46,224 bases of DNA, from NCBI GenBank assembly GCA_025450035.1, contig JANWIF010000048.1, forward strand, positions 1 through 46,224. The letters run 5' to 3'. Positions 1 through 8,527 of the stretch are shown here, in pieces. Within the stretch, counting starts at the first letter, position 1, and each line of letters starts with the position of its first letter. Both the position numbers and the translations under genes were made by a program. This DNA is from Gemmatimonadaceae bacterium (lineage in GTDB: Bacteria; Gemmatimonadota; Gemmatimonadetes; Gemmatimonadales; Gemmatimonadaceae). The notes below the pieces were generated by a model. The model was given only the letters and a program-made list of their open reading frames with translations, did not search any database and was not told the origin of the DNA.

Positions 1-7
1 CCGGCCC

Positions 8-18
8 GGGGGGGGGGG
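8..18. repeat. Homopolymer tract of 11 G
   Basis: Eleven consecutive G residues lie about 45 bp upstream of the CPBP protease start, inside an extremely GC-rich stretch (positions 1-45). Such tracts can slip during replication, and one in this position could alter promoter spacing. It is at the very edge of the window, so an assembly or sequencing artefact is also possible. No ribosome binding site or promoter is evident in positions 1-62. Confidence 0.6.
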
Positions 19-62
19 CGCGGCGGCGCGGGCCGCGCCCGCACGTTTCTCTTGCGCTCCGC

Positions 63-827
63 ATGCCCGCCTCCGTACCACAAACGCGTCTCTGGTCCAG
101 CTACTGGCGCGCCAGTCGCGAACCGCGTTACAGCTTGCTGTTTGCCCTGCCGCTGCTCCTACTCTATGAGGGGATGGCAGCGCTGCTGCCGACGAGTGAA
201 ACTCAAGGAGTTCGCAACGGCGCCGACGTAATGCTCAAGTCGGTGTTCGTGCTGGTGGCCGGTGCCCGGGGTCCGCTGATCTTCGAAGTCTTGCTCATCG
301 GGGTGTGCTTCTGGCTCGTGCGGCGCGACCTGCTGTCCCACGGCGGCCGCCGGGCGCTCTCGGGCCGAATGTTTCTCGGCATGAGCGCCGAGTCGATCGC
401 ACTGGCGCTTGCCTTTGGCGTCGTGGTGGGGACGATCACCGCTCGCGTCCTTGGCGTGTTTGGCGGACTGGTGATGGCACCTGCGGAACAGCTCGACCTC
501 AAGACCCGCTTGATGGTGTCGCTCGGCGCGGGGCTGTATGAGGAGCTCTTGTTTCGCGTCATCCTGGTTTCCGGCCTGGCCTTGCTCGCTCGCCGCGCCT
601 TTCGCTGGCGTCCCGGCGCTGCCGGTGCATTCGCCACGATCGTGGGCGCGCTTCTGTTCTCCACCGCGCACTACGTGGGTGCCTTTGGCGAACGCTTCGC
701 TCTCGAATCGTTCCTCTTCCGCGCGATCAGCGGCGTGTTCTTCAGTGCGATCTATTTGTGGCGTGGATTCGGGATCGACGCGTGGACACACGCGCTGTAT
801 GACGTGTTCCTCCTCGCACGGATGTAA
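63..827 (+). CDS. CPBP family intramembrane glutamic protease (CAAX protease/Abi type)
   Basis: A 254-residue polytopic membrane protein. Membrane segments are apparent around residues 23-42, 72-88, 108-135, 150-180 and 190-235. The family's three conserved motifs are all present: EELLFR (E160, E161, R165), the second-motif histidine H203 in a STAHY context, and the terminal HALYD motif (H243, D247). These form the active site of the CAAX prenyl-protease-2 and bacteriocin-processing (CPBP) fold, so the protein should be catalytically competent. Bacterial members process peptides or prenylated-like substrates in the inner membrane, but the substrate here cannot be told. The ATG at 63 is the first plausible start and has no clear Shine-Dalgarno sequence. 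It stands alone and converges on the oxidoreductase gene. Confidence 0.9.
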   Translation: MPASVPQTRLWSSYWRASREPRYSLLFALPLLLLYEGMAALLPTSETQGVRNGADVMLKSVFVLVAGARGPLIFEVLLIGVCFWLVRRDLLSHGGRRALSGRMFLGMSAESIALALAFGVVVGTITARVLGVFGGLVMAPAEQLDLKTRLMVSLGAGLYEELLFRVILVSGLALLARRAFRWRPGAAGAFATIVGALLFSTAHYVGAFGERFALESFLFRAISGVFFSAIYLWRGFGIDAWTHALYDVFLLARM

Positions 828-831
828 TCGC

Positions 832-862
832 GACTCGGCATTCGGTTCACGAGTCCCGAGTC
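832..862. terminator. Hairpin between convergent genes
   Basis: GACTCGG (832-838) and CCGAGTC (856-862) form a perfect 7 bp stem with a 17-base loop, in the 39 bp gap between the convergent protease and oxidoreductase genes. There is no T run, so it may act as a two-way hairpin terminator or simply mark the 3' ends. Confidence 0.35.
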
Positions 863-866
863 CCGA

Positions 867-1943
867 TCAGAGGGTGGCGATCCTGCAGCCCGTAGCCGCC
901 GACCTATACGCTGATTCCAGCACCACCGCCACGTTCTCGATATCGCGGAGGTGCGGCTCGGTCGTACCGGCGTCCATAGCGTCGGCGAACGCGCGGAACA
1001 GGCCCGCGAACCAGCCAGGGTAGGATGATTTGTCGAGCTCGGCCGAATAGTCGTAGGATGACGACTCACCATCGTGCTCGAGACGAAGCACGCCGCCTAC
1101 CCATTCGATCGCACCGTGATCGCCCACAAATCGCACGCGATTCTCGCGATGGCGCGCTGCCCAGGTGAGGAACATTACGCCTAACCGGCCCTTATACTCG
1201 AACAACAGTTGGGCGCTGTCTTCCACATCGTAGTCGGTGTGACGCAACTGGCCGGTCCAGGCGCGCACGCCGTCGGGAATTCCGGCGGCATCCAGCATCT
1301 GATAGATCAGATGCGTGCCGTGGTCCAACAGCACGCCCCCGCGACTGTGTTCGGCGAGCCCGCGCCACGGGGTGGACGTTGTCCCGGTACCCTTGTCGGC
1401 CATCAGCCGGTACACGTGAAATTCAGCAAGGTGCCACCGCCCGATCACGCCCGAGTGAAGCCACTCCCGGATCTTGAGCCAGACCGGATTGTAGCGGTAT
1501 TGGTGGCACGGCATCACCACGCATGCTGCGTCGCGCGCGGCGTCGCGAATGCGCACCGCTTCGGCGCGCGTCAAGGCCACCGGTTTCTCACACATCACGT
1601 GGTAGCCTTGCTCGAGCGCCCATAAAACCAACTCGAGGTGTGATGCCGTTGGTGTGCAGATGTCCACGAAGTCGATTGGTCCGTCTGCCGCTTCGCGAAG
1701 ATCTCGCAGTCGTTCGACGTGCGGCACACCGCTCACCGGGGAAACTCCCGGTGCGCCATCCACGGTAGCCACGATCCGAAAGCGGGCGCTCACCTGCGGG
1801 TCTCGAGCAAATCCGGGCAAGTGCGCGTTTCGGGCGATGCCGCCCAGACCGACTACCGCACCCCGATACACGCGCGGCGCCGGAGTAGGATCCGGCGCCG
1901 TCGGTCTCAGGGACGGCCGCGTCCCTCCTAACGCTGGCCTCAA
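867..1943 (-). CDS. Gfo/Idh/MocA family NAD(P)-dependent oxidoreductase
   Basis: A soluble oxidoreductase of up to 358 residues. The Rossmann dinucleotide motif GLGGIARNAHLPG begins near residue 32, and the family lysine motif EKPVAL follows near residue 120. A C-terminal alpha/beta domain with DHGTHLI and EDSAQ stretches matches the Gfo/Idh/MocA substrate-binding half. Family members oxidise or reduce sugars, inositols and related polyols; the substrate is not recognisable. The frame opens with TTG at 1943, overlapping the upstream aminotransferase stop by four bases (TTGA), which suggests translational coupling. However, the first 24 residues are proline-rich and precede the fold, so a GTG at 1871 is an alternative start. 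It probably forms an operon with the aminotransferase. Confidence 0.88.
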   Translation of the reverse strand: MRPALGGTRPSLRPTAPDPTPAPRVYRGAVVGLGGIARNAHLPGFARDPQVSARFRIVATVDGAPGVSPVSGVPHVERLRDLREAADGPIDFVDICTPTASHLELVLWALEQGYHVMCEKPVALTRAEAVRIRDAARDAACVVMPCHQYRYNPVWLKIREWLHSGVIGRWHLAEFHVYRLMADKGTGTTSTPWRGLAEHSRGGVLLDHGTHLIYQMLDAAGIPDGVRAWTGQLRHTDYDVEDSAQLLFEYKGRLGVMFLTWAARHRENRVRFVGDHGAIEWVGGVLRLEHDGESSSYDYSAELDKSSYPGWFAGLFRAFADAMDAGTTEPHLRDIENVAVVLESAYRSAATGCRIATL

Positions 1944-3277
1944 ACGTGCACCGCCATCTCAGACGCCTCGACCAACACATCCTTCATAGTCGCGAGCGCC
2001 TCCATCGCCAGTTCCTCAGGGATCACCAGCGGCGGATTGATCCGCACTTCAGGGTTGTAGATCATTGCCAACACGCCACGCGACAGCAGCGTGTCGAAGA
2101 TCCACCGCGTGATCTTCTTGTCGAGCAGCGTGCGTGTGCCGGGTACCACGAGATCCATGCCGATCATCAGCCCGCGGCCGCGCACATCGCTCACGATCGG
2201 CACATCGCTTTCCCAACGTTGCATCTCGGCCATCATTTTCTCGCCGAGGTCGCGGCTATGCGCAACGAGATTCTCCTCGAGAATGGTCTCCAGCGTCACC
2301 CGCGCCGCGGCCGCCGCCATCGGGTTGCCGCCATAGCTCGACGAGCTGCCGCTCGGATTCGCCCACGGCTTGGCGAACGCCACCGACTCGCGAATCAGTA
2401 GCCCGCTCATCGGGAATCCGCCGCCGAAGCCTTTCCCAACACTCATGATGTCCGGCACGATCCCTTCGTGTTCCACGCCCCACATCTTGCCCGTCCGACC
2501 GAAGCCCGTGATCATCTCGTCGGCGATCAACAGCGCCTCGAGCTCGTCGGCCAGTTCGCGGAGCGCCTTCAGGAATCCAATCGGCGGCACGATATTGCCC
2601 GCTGTACCTTGGATCGGTTCGACGATGATCGCGGCGATGTTGCCGCTCGTTTCGAGCTCGATTTTCTTGCGCAGGAAATCCACACATGCCCAATCACAAG
2701 CGGGAAAACTTTTCTCGAATGGGCAGCGCGAACAGGATGCATAGGGTGACGAATAGCGGCCCGGCATTAGCGGGCCGAGTCCATGCTTGAAGGTGCTGCC
2801 CAGCAGCGGTAAGACGCCCGCCGTCTTGCCGTGGAAGCCGCCCCAGAACCCAACGAATTCGTCTTTCCCCGTGTACGATTTTGCGAGCCGCATGGCAGAC
2901 TCCACCGCTTCCGCACCGCTGGAGTAGAACTGGGTGCGGTTCACGTCGCCCGGCGCGAGCTCGGCGAGCATCCGTACCAGTGCGGACCGATTCTCCGACG
3001 TGAAGCTGCCCACATGAATACGCGCGACCTGCTTCTGGAGGGCGGCAACGTAGCGTGGGTGGGCGTAGCCTAGGCTCGCGACGCCAATGCCGGCCATTAG
3101 GTCGATGTAGTGGTTGCCGTCCACATCGTAGAGCAGGGCGCCTTCGCCCCGGTCGATACAAATCTTGCTGAACAACGCGAAGCTCTGCGCACCTGGCGCG
3201 AGGTACTCCTGCTCCGCGTCAAATAGTTCTCTGGATTTCTCACCCGCCAGCCATGCGGGTGATGCGAGTTCCGTCAC
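1940..3277 (-). CDS. Class III (fold type I) PLP-dependent aminotransferase
   Basis: About 445 residues. Aminotransferase class III features run throughout: the PLP phosphate-binding SSGAEAVE (119-126), FWGGFHGKT (144-152), the cofactor aspartate in IADEMITGFGRTG (D253) and the Schiff-base lysine K282 in VGKGFGGG. An insert carries four cysteines (C182, C185, C194, C198; CSRCPF then C-x3-C). I have seen this pattern in a subset of ornithine/GABA/acetylornithine-type aminotransferases; it resembles a metal or cluster site. The start is a GTG at 3277, chosen because GGAAGG lies five bases upstream; the longer frame to 3418 adds a basic, low-complexity leader. Substrate unknown. The 262 bp upstream (3278-3539) holds no convincing gene and should carry the promoter. 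Confidence 0.9.
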   Translation of the reverse strand: MTELASPAWLAGEKSRELFDAEQEYLAPGAQSFALFSKICIDRGEGALLYDVDGNHYIDLMAGIGVASLGYAHPRYVAALQKQVARIHVGSFTSENRSALVRMLAELAPGDVNRTQFYSSGAEAVESAMRLAKSYTGKDEFVGFWGGFHGKTAGVLPLLGSTFKHGLGPLMPGRYSSPYASCSRCPFEKSFPACDWACVDFLRKKIELETSGNIAAIIVEPIQGTAGNIVPPIGFLKALRELADELEALLIADEMITGFGRTGKMWGVEHEGIVPDIMSVGKGFGGGFPMSGLLIRESVAFAKPWANPSGSSSSYGGNPMAAAAARVTLETILEENLVAHSRDLGEKMMAEMQRWESDVPIVSDVRGRGLMIGMDLVVPGTRTLLDKKITRWIFDTLLSRGVLAMIYNPEVRINPPLVIPEELAMEALATMKDVLVEASEMAVHV

Positions 3278-3539
3278 GGAAACCTTCCGAGGAGGGTGTT
3301 GTGGTGTAGGGGGGCGTGCTCGATTTACGGCACGCAAAGCGGGTGAGAAAAACGCAGGACGGCGGCCTAGTCTGTTGCCGAATCCGCCGGGCGCGTCTTC
3401 CCAGCTGTAACACACCAATAAAGGTGATGGGGTGCCACAAGGCGCGCTAGCGACTCGGCACGATATTAAGTCTTTTTTGCGCTGCTGCCTACCCCTTGCA
3501 TTCAGGGTCGTCTATGGCGCTCCGGCCGCACGGAGCCGG

Positions 3540-4871
3540 TCAACGCGCGCCCCCAGTCCCCAGTCCGTCCAACGCGCGCTCGAAGTCCTTCACCGTCGCA
3601 TCGATCTCGATAGGTCGATTGGCCAAGGCTGGGGTCGGCTGAATGTCTCGATGGTATCGCACCAGCGCCTCGGGATCCTTGAGCACGTGGCCTGTGAGGA
3701 CGCCCACTACTCGCGACCCAGCGGTGATGATGCCTTCTCGTACCAACCGTTTCACGCCGGCAACGGCCGCCGCACTCGCCGGTTCGCAGCCGATCCCTGC
3801 GGCGTCCACGGCCGCTTTTGCCTCCAGGATTTCGGCGTCGCTGACCGTGGTTACGATGCCGTTCGTGTCCCGGATCGATCGCACGCCGCGATCGTAGGAT
3901 GCAGGATCACCGATGTTGATCGCCGTGGCCACCGTGTTGGGCGTCACCCGGTGGCGTGACACGAATCCTTCGCGAAACGATTCCGCGAATGGCGCGGCAC
4001 CCTCCGCCTGGACGGCCAGGAGTCGCGGCACGCGATCGATGAGGTTCGCCTCACGCGCGTCACGGAGCGCCATGCCGAACGCGGCCGTGTTCCCCAGATT
4101 CCCGGCGGGGAGCGCGATCCAATCTGGAGCCTGCCATGCGCATTGTTCGAGCAGTTCGAACACGATGGTTTTCTGCCCTTCGAGCCGGTACGGGTTGACG
4201 GAATTGAGCAGATACACGCCTAACCGGTGGGCCGCCTCGCGCACCAAGCGCAGGCAGGCGTCGAAATCGCCTCGCACGAGCAGCGTGCGCGCGCCGTACG
4301 CGAGCGCCTGGGCGAGCTTGCCTAACGCGACACGGTGTGCGGGAATGCACACGAGGGCCGGTACGCCGGCCCTCGCCGCGTAGGCGGCGAGCGAGGCGGC
4401 GGTATTGCCGGTGGACGCGCACGCCACGGCGCGTGCACCAATGAGTCGCGCCTGCGTGATACCCACGGTCATTCCCCGGTCCTTGAAGGAACCGGTAGGA
4501 TTCAGCCCCTCGTGCTTGAGTCGCAGTCCCGGGATGCCCGCCCAACGCGCCGCGATGCCGCCGTCGAGAAGCGGCGTGTTCCCCTCAGGGAAAGTGATCA
4601 CGTCGCCATCCGCCGCGGCCAACAGCTCGCGAAACCGCCACACACCGGACGCATCCGCACCATCGAGCGCGCCGCGCCGTCCGGCGAACAGTCGCGCGAG
4701 CGCAGGGCCGTGCAAAGCGGGTGGTGCCCGCCGCAGCTCCAGCAAGCCGCCGCACGTTGGACACTCCGCATGACCGGCATGTGGCGCGAGCACAGAGCCG
4801 CACCGGGAGCAGCTCAGGGTGATCGGGCTGACCGAATGAGTGGGTGGCATGGGAACTCGCACGATATCCAT
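3540..4871 (-). CDS. thrC: Threonine synthase
   Basis: Converts O-phosphohomoserine to threonine and phosphate with PLP, the last step of threonine biosynthesis, in the cytoplasm. About 443 residues. The N-terminal zinc ribbon has four cysteines (C21, C24, C37, C40). The PLP lysine K130 sits in NPTGSFKDRGM, the signature of threonine synthase, and is preceded by EGNTPLL, which binds the substrate. The glycine-rich phosphate-binding loop (PAGNLGNTAAFG) follows. The ATG at 4871 is favoured over one at 4850; the longer frame to 5036 overlaps the divergent gene's start. There is no strong Shine-Dalgarno for either. It is a single gene, divergent from the processing protease, with no other threonine-pathway gene beside it. 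Confidence 0.95.
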   Translation of the reverse strand: MDIVRVPMPPTHSVSPITLSCSRCGSVLAPHAGHAECPTCGGLLELRRAPPALHGPALARLFAGRRGALDGADASGVWRFRELLAAADGDVITFPEGNTPLLDGGIAARWAGIPGLRLKHEGLNPTGSFKDRGMTVGITQARLIGARAVACASTGNTAASLAAYAARAGVPALVCIPAHRVALGKLAQALAYGARTLLVRGDFDACLRLVREAAHRLGVYLLNSVNPYRLEGQKTIVFELLEQCAWQAPDWIALPAGNLGNTAAFGMALRDAREANLIDRVPRLLAVQAEGAAPFAESFREGFVSRHRVTPNTVATAINIGDPASYDRGVRSIRDTNGIVTTVSDAEILEAKAAVDAAGIGCEPASAAAVAGVKRLVREGIITAGSRVVGVLTGHVLKDPEALVRYHRDIQPTPALANRPIEIDATVKDFERALDGLGTGGAR

Positions 4872-4945
4872 CAAGATTCGTTGGTGGAAGGGCGGCGCGG
4901 AAACGCGGGCCGGGGGATGGTGGTCCTTGTCAAGTGTGGCCGCGA

Positions 4946-4975
4946 TTGCCTGAACGCTACACGCCACGCTACACT
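4946..4975 (+). promoter_or_regulatory. Candidate sigma-70-like promoter for the processing protease
   Basis: TTGCCT (4946-4951), an 18-base spacer and TACACT (4970-4975) lie in the 156 bp divergent gap between thrC and the S41 protease, about 50 bp before the ATG at 5028. The match to -35 and -10 hexamers is reasonable, but sigma consensus in this lineage is not established here. Confidence 0.35.
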
Positions 4976-5027
4976 GTATCGGGCCCGTTTTTCCCGCCCA
5001 CCTACTCTCAAGCCTGGTATTTGGCTC

Positions 5028-6599
5028 ATGACGCACCCCTTCCGTCGGGCCGCCATCGTTGGCGTCGTGCTCCTGCCCTTTGTCGCAGGCGCTTTCCTCG
5101 TCGAAACCACACAGGAGCGCAGCGGTCCACGCCTGTTCGATCAGGTGTTGTCCCTCGTGTCCGACCGGTTCGTGGACAGCGTCGGGAGCTCAGCGCTTTA
5201 CGAGAAGGCGGCGCGCGGCCTGGTGCGCGAGCTCCAGGACCCGTATGCAGCACTCTACTCGCCTAAGGAGCTGCAGGACTTCACTCGTATGACCGGCGGC
5301 CGCTATGGCGGGCTGGGAATGCTGGTGGAGGACCAAGAGGGTGTGGTGGTAGTGACCAAGGTGTACCCACATACGCCCGCGGAAGGCGCGGGAGTGCGTG
5401 AGGGCGATCGCATCGTCGGCATCGAGAACCAGTCGGCGCGTGGATTGAAGCTCACCCAGGTCACCGACTTGCTGAAGGGCAATCCCGGAACGACGGTCCG
5501 GGTCAGCTTCTCGCGTCCCGGCGTCGCAGCGCCCATCGACTTCACGTTCACGCGCGCGATCGTTCACATCCCCGCGGTGCCGTTCGCGATGATGTTCGAC
5601 GGGAAGGTCGGTTACATCCCGTTGCAACAGTTCAACGAGACGTCGGCGGATGAGTTCGAGCAGGCGGTGCGGCATCTCACGCACGATGGCGCACGCGGGA
5701 TCGTGTTCGACCTCCGCGGCAATGGCGGCGGCATCGTGGACCAGGCCATCGCCATCAGCAATCTCTTCCTGCGCGACGGCCAGCAAATCGCCAGCGTGCG
5801 CGCGCGCGGTGGCGCGACGCAGGTTTACGTGGCCAAAGGCGACCCGATCGCGCCCACGATTCCGCTGGTCGTTCTCACCGATGGATACACCGCGTCGGCG
5901 AGCGAGATCGTTGCCGGCGCGTTGCAGGATCACGACCGCGCACTCCTCCTCGGCACGACGTCGTTCGGGAAGGGACTCGTGCAATCTCTCTTCCCGCTGG
6001 ATGGCGGTTGGGCCCTCAAGCTCACGACGGCCAAATGGTACACGCCGAGCGGCCGGTCGATTCAGAAGGAGCGCAAGCTCGTTGACGGACATCTCGTGGA
6101 AGAACCTGATTCGCTCGAGAGCGACTCCGCTCGCCGTGCGCGACCCACGTACAAGAGCGACGCCGGTCGAGTCGTGTACGGCGGCGGTGCGATCACGCCC
6201 GACATCGTCGTGCGCCCCGACACGCTGGACGGCGTCGAACAGGATTTCCTGAAAGCGGTGTCGCCCAAGTCGCAGGAGTTCTACGTGACGCTGTACAACT
6301 ACGCGTTCGAGCTCAAGGACAGCGTGCGGCCCGACTTTGTGATAACACCAGCTTGGCGTGGCGAACTTTATCGCCGATTGGGCGCCGCCGGCGTGACGGT
6401 GGACCGCTCTCTGTACGACCATGCGTCGAGTGAGGTGGACCGCATTTTGAGCGATCGCGTCGCGCGCTTGGCGTTCGGCGATTCCGCCGCCAAACGGCGC
6501 GAGCTACCCGACGACGTGCAGCTCGAACGTGCGATCGACATCATCCGGAAGGGCGAAACGCAGGCCGATCTGTTTGCGACCACGCAACCCCAGCGATGA
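5028..6599 (+). CDS. S41 family C-terminal processing peptidase
   Basis: A 523-residue periplasmic or membrane-anchored tail-specific protease. The N terminus is basic (MTHPFRR) followed by one hydrophobic segment (residues 8-25). A PDZ domain (about 85-165) is marked by YGGLGMLV and GVREGDRIVGI. The S41 catalytic core contains DLRGNGGG and TASASEI. The catalytic serine S290, lysine K315 in FGKGLVQ and glutamine Q319 have exactly the spacing (25 and 4) known for the CtpB/Tsp serine-lysine dyad. Such proteases trim exported proteins and lipoproteins at the C terminus. The C-terminal about 120 residues are charged and less conserved. The ATG at 5028 is supported by the signal-like start. The next gene follows four bases later. 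Confidence 0.93.
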   Translation: MTHPFRRAAIVGVVLLPFVAGAFLVETTQERSGPRLFDQVLSLVSDRFVDSVGSSALYEKAARGLVRELQDPYAALYSPKELQDFTRMTGGRYGGLGMLVEDQEGVVVVTKVYPHTPAEGAGVREGDRIVGIENQSARGLKLTQVTDLLKGNPGTTVRVSFSRPGVAAPIDFTFTRAIVHIPAVPFAMMFDGKVGYIPLQQFNETSADEFEQAVRHLTHDGARGIVFDLRGNGGGIVDQAIAISNLFLRDGQQIASVRARGGATQVYVAKGDPIAPTIPLVVLTDGYTASASEIVAGALQDHDRALLLGTTSFGKGLVQSLFPLDGGWALKLTTAKWYTPSGRSIQKERKLVDGHLVEEPDSLESDSARRARPTYKSDAGRVVYGGGAITPDIVVRPDTLDGVEQDFLKAVSPKSQEFYVTLYNYAFELKDSVRPDFVITPAWRGELYRRLGAAGVTVDRSLYDHASSEVDRILSDRVARLAFGDSAAKRRELPDDVQLERAIDIIRKGETQADLFATTQPQR

Positions 6600-6603
6600 C
6601 GTG

Positions 6604-7107
6604 ATGCGGCTGCTTCGCGCCGCGTTGGGCGCGTTGGTGGTCGTGCTGGCAGCGGGCCGCGCCGTATCGGCGCAGGCCGCAGTGCACCGCAACGTAGCGA
6701 CGCTGGCGCTCCAACACGGCGTCGTCGCGGTCGATGCGCTAAGCAATGGTCATGTGCTCGTCGGCGCATCCACGGATAGCGGAACCGCCACCATCAACTT
6801 GCCGGTGTTCGCCGCGCGCGAGTTCACTGATTCCACGAAGCGCATCGTCGCTCACCACGTCGCAGTATCCCGGCACCGGCGCATCTTTCGCAGCGTGGCT
6901 ACCGACGGGCGGACGGGAGCCGGGATCTCGTTCGCGCGCCACGTGACGCGCGGCGTGAGTGTGTACCGGTTCTTCTTCTCCCGCGCCGATGCGACGGGCT
7001 TCCCCTTGGATGTCAGTTCGCGTGAGCTCGGACTGGTGCTCCGTGCACTCCAGCATGGGGTGCGTCTGGCGACGACGCTAACCGCCGCGGCGGACACGGC
7101 GCGCTGA
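6604..7107 (+). CDS. Secreted protein of unknown function
   Basis: A 167-residue protein I do not recognise. Residues 1-24 form a clear Sec signal peptide with cleavage likely after AVSAQA. The mature part is a mixed alpha/beta sequence rich in Arg, His, Val and Thr, with no cysteine and no obvious motif. It begins four bases after the S41 protease stop (GTGATG, either codon usable), so the two are probably cotranscribed and coupled. It could be a substrate, inhibitor or partner of that protease, but this is guilt by association only. It converges on the serine hydrolase gene with a nine-base gap. Confidence 0.75.
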   Translation: MRLLRAALGALVVVLAAGRAVSAQAAVHRNVATLALQHGVVAVDALSNGHVLVGASTDSGTATINLPVFAAREFTDSTKRIVAHHVAVSRHRRIFRSVATDGRTGAGISFARHVTRGVSVYRFFFSRADATGFPLDVSSRELGLVLRALQHGVRLATTLTAAADTAR

Positions 7108-7116
7108 CGCGCGGCC

Positions 7117-8358
7117 TCAACGCGTCCAGTCGTTGGCCAGGTCGGCGCGCAATGGGTCGGGCATCGGACGCGTGACGCTGTCGTCGTCCACCGCGAGCTC
7201 GGCCAGGTCCGCGATGTCCGCGCGCACGTCGTTCAGCACGGCCGACTCCGGCGTCCGACCGTTCGGCAGCTCATGAATGCGGTTCGCGAGCACGACCACG
7301 AACAGATCGTTCTCCGGGTCGATCCAGATCGACGTCCCGGTGTATCCCGTGTGGCCGAAGGCGCGATCGCTCATGTAGCGTCCGCAGCTGGCGCCACCCG
7401 CGCAGGTCTCCCAGCCGAGGGCGCGCCACCCGATGGTTCGCCGGGTGAACAACACTACCGTCGAGTCGCGCACGATCCGTACCCCGTCGTAGACGCCGCC
7501 GTTGAGCATCATCTGTGCGAACACCGCGAGATCCGCCGCCGTCGAGAAGAGCCCGGCATGCCCCGCGACTCCGCCTAACGCATAGGCGGTTTCGTCGTGC
7601 ACCTCGCCCCGCAGCGGGTAGCCCCGACCGGACGCAACCTCGGTCGGCGCGGCGCGACGGCGCAGCGCACGCGGTGGACGAAACATGGTGGAGCGCATAC
7701 CGAGCGGGCCGAACACATGATCGCGCACGAACACGTCGAGCCGCTCACCACTCACCGCCTCGACCACGAAGCCGAGGATATCAGCGCCCACGTCGGAATA
7801 GATCTCGCGTTCACCCGGCGGATACTCCAACGCCGTCGTGAGAATCAGGTGCCGCGCCGCAGACGCGGTGCCATGGCGCCGAAGGACGTTGCGACCGGGC
7901 GGCAGCCCGGCGCGATGCTGCAGCAATTCGCGGATGGTGACTCGACGCTTCTCCCCGTGACGGTAGGCGGGAAGATATTTCGCGACCGGATCGTCAAGGC
8001 GGATCCGATGCTGATCGTAGAGCATCATGATCGCCGTCGTCGTCGCGATCACCTTGGTGAGCGAGGCCAGATCGTACATGGTGCGCGTCGGGTCCACATC
8101 CGGACTGCTCGCGGGCCAGTCGAGCGACCCGTAACCCTGCTCCCACACCAACCCGCCGTGGCGGCCAATGACAACGGCCATCCCCGGATATCCGCGTGCC
8201 TCGAGGCCGCGCTGGGCCACATGCGTGACCATCGCCAGCCGATCGGCCGACATGCCCACCGAATCCGGTGGGACGTTCGTCAGCGTGCAACGCGCCGAAC
8301 TGGGCGAGCAGGGCACGCTGAGCGACAGCAACAACGAGAGGCCGGTGATGGGGAGCAT
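7117..8358 (-). CDS. Serine hydrolase, class C beta-lactamase/D-Ala-D-Ala carboxypeptidase fold
   Basis: A 413-residue exported hydrolase. The N terminus (residues 1-22) is a signal peptide. The SxxK nucleophile motif is S99-L-T-K102 in YDLASLTK; the tyrosine motif is Y187-S-D in EIYSDVGADILG; and the third motif is HTG in FGHTGYTGTS. This set defines the beta-lactamase (PF00144) family, which includes esterases, D-aminopeptidases and carboxypeptidases as well as AmpC. The YSD and HTG variants are typical of the non-lactamase members, so resistance should not be assumed. The ATG at 8358 is followed directly by the signal peptide. The gene stands alone, with a 169 bp gap to the divergent ABC gene; I see no clear promoter there. 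Confidence 0.9.
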   Translation of the reverse strand: MLPITGLSLLLSLSVPCSPSSARCTLTNVPPDSVGMSADRLAMVTHVAQRGLEARGYPGMAVVIGRHGGLVWEQGYGSLDWPASSPDVDPTRTMYDLASLTKVIATTTAIMMLYDQHRIRLDDPVAKYLPAYRHGEKRRVTIRELLQHRAGLPPGRNVLRRHGTASAARHLILTTALEYPPGEREIYSDVGADILGFVVEAVSGERLDVFVRDHVFGPLGMRSTMFRPPRALRRRAAPTEVASGRGYPLRGEVHDETAYALGGVAGHAGLFSTAADLAVFAQMMLNGGVYDGVRIVRDSTVVLFTRRTIGWRALGWETCAGGASCGRYMSDRAFGHTGYTGTSIWIDPENDLFVVVLANRIHELPNGRTPESAVLNDVRADIADLAELAVDDDSVTRPMPDPLRADLANDWTR

Positions 8359-8527
8359 TGCGGGTGGCAGTCGTCGAGCGACGACCCGTGCCGTCGGTGG
8401 GCAACCGAGCGCCGATGATGCGAACGCCGCCTCTTCTATCGTATGGCTGCGCGCGTGTACCTTACCGCGCGTCCACGACCCGTTACGCGGGCGCGAGCCG
8501 CGTGTTCCTCCTTGGCCAGGCCGTCAC

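Noticed and set aside
4335-5027. N-terminal extension of the S41 protease
   Set aside because: The upstream open frame is antisense to thrC and lacks any domain; the signal-like start at 5028 is correct for the family.
7117-8358. Calling the serine hydrolase an antibiotic-resistance beta-lactamase
   Set aside because: The fold is shared by esterases and peptidases, and its second and third motifs (YSD, HTG) differ from AmpC.
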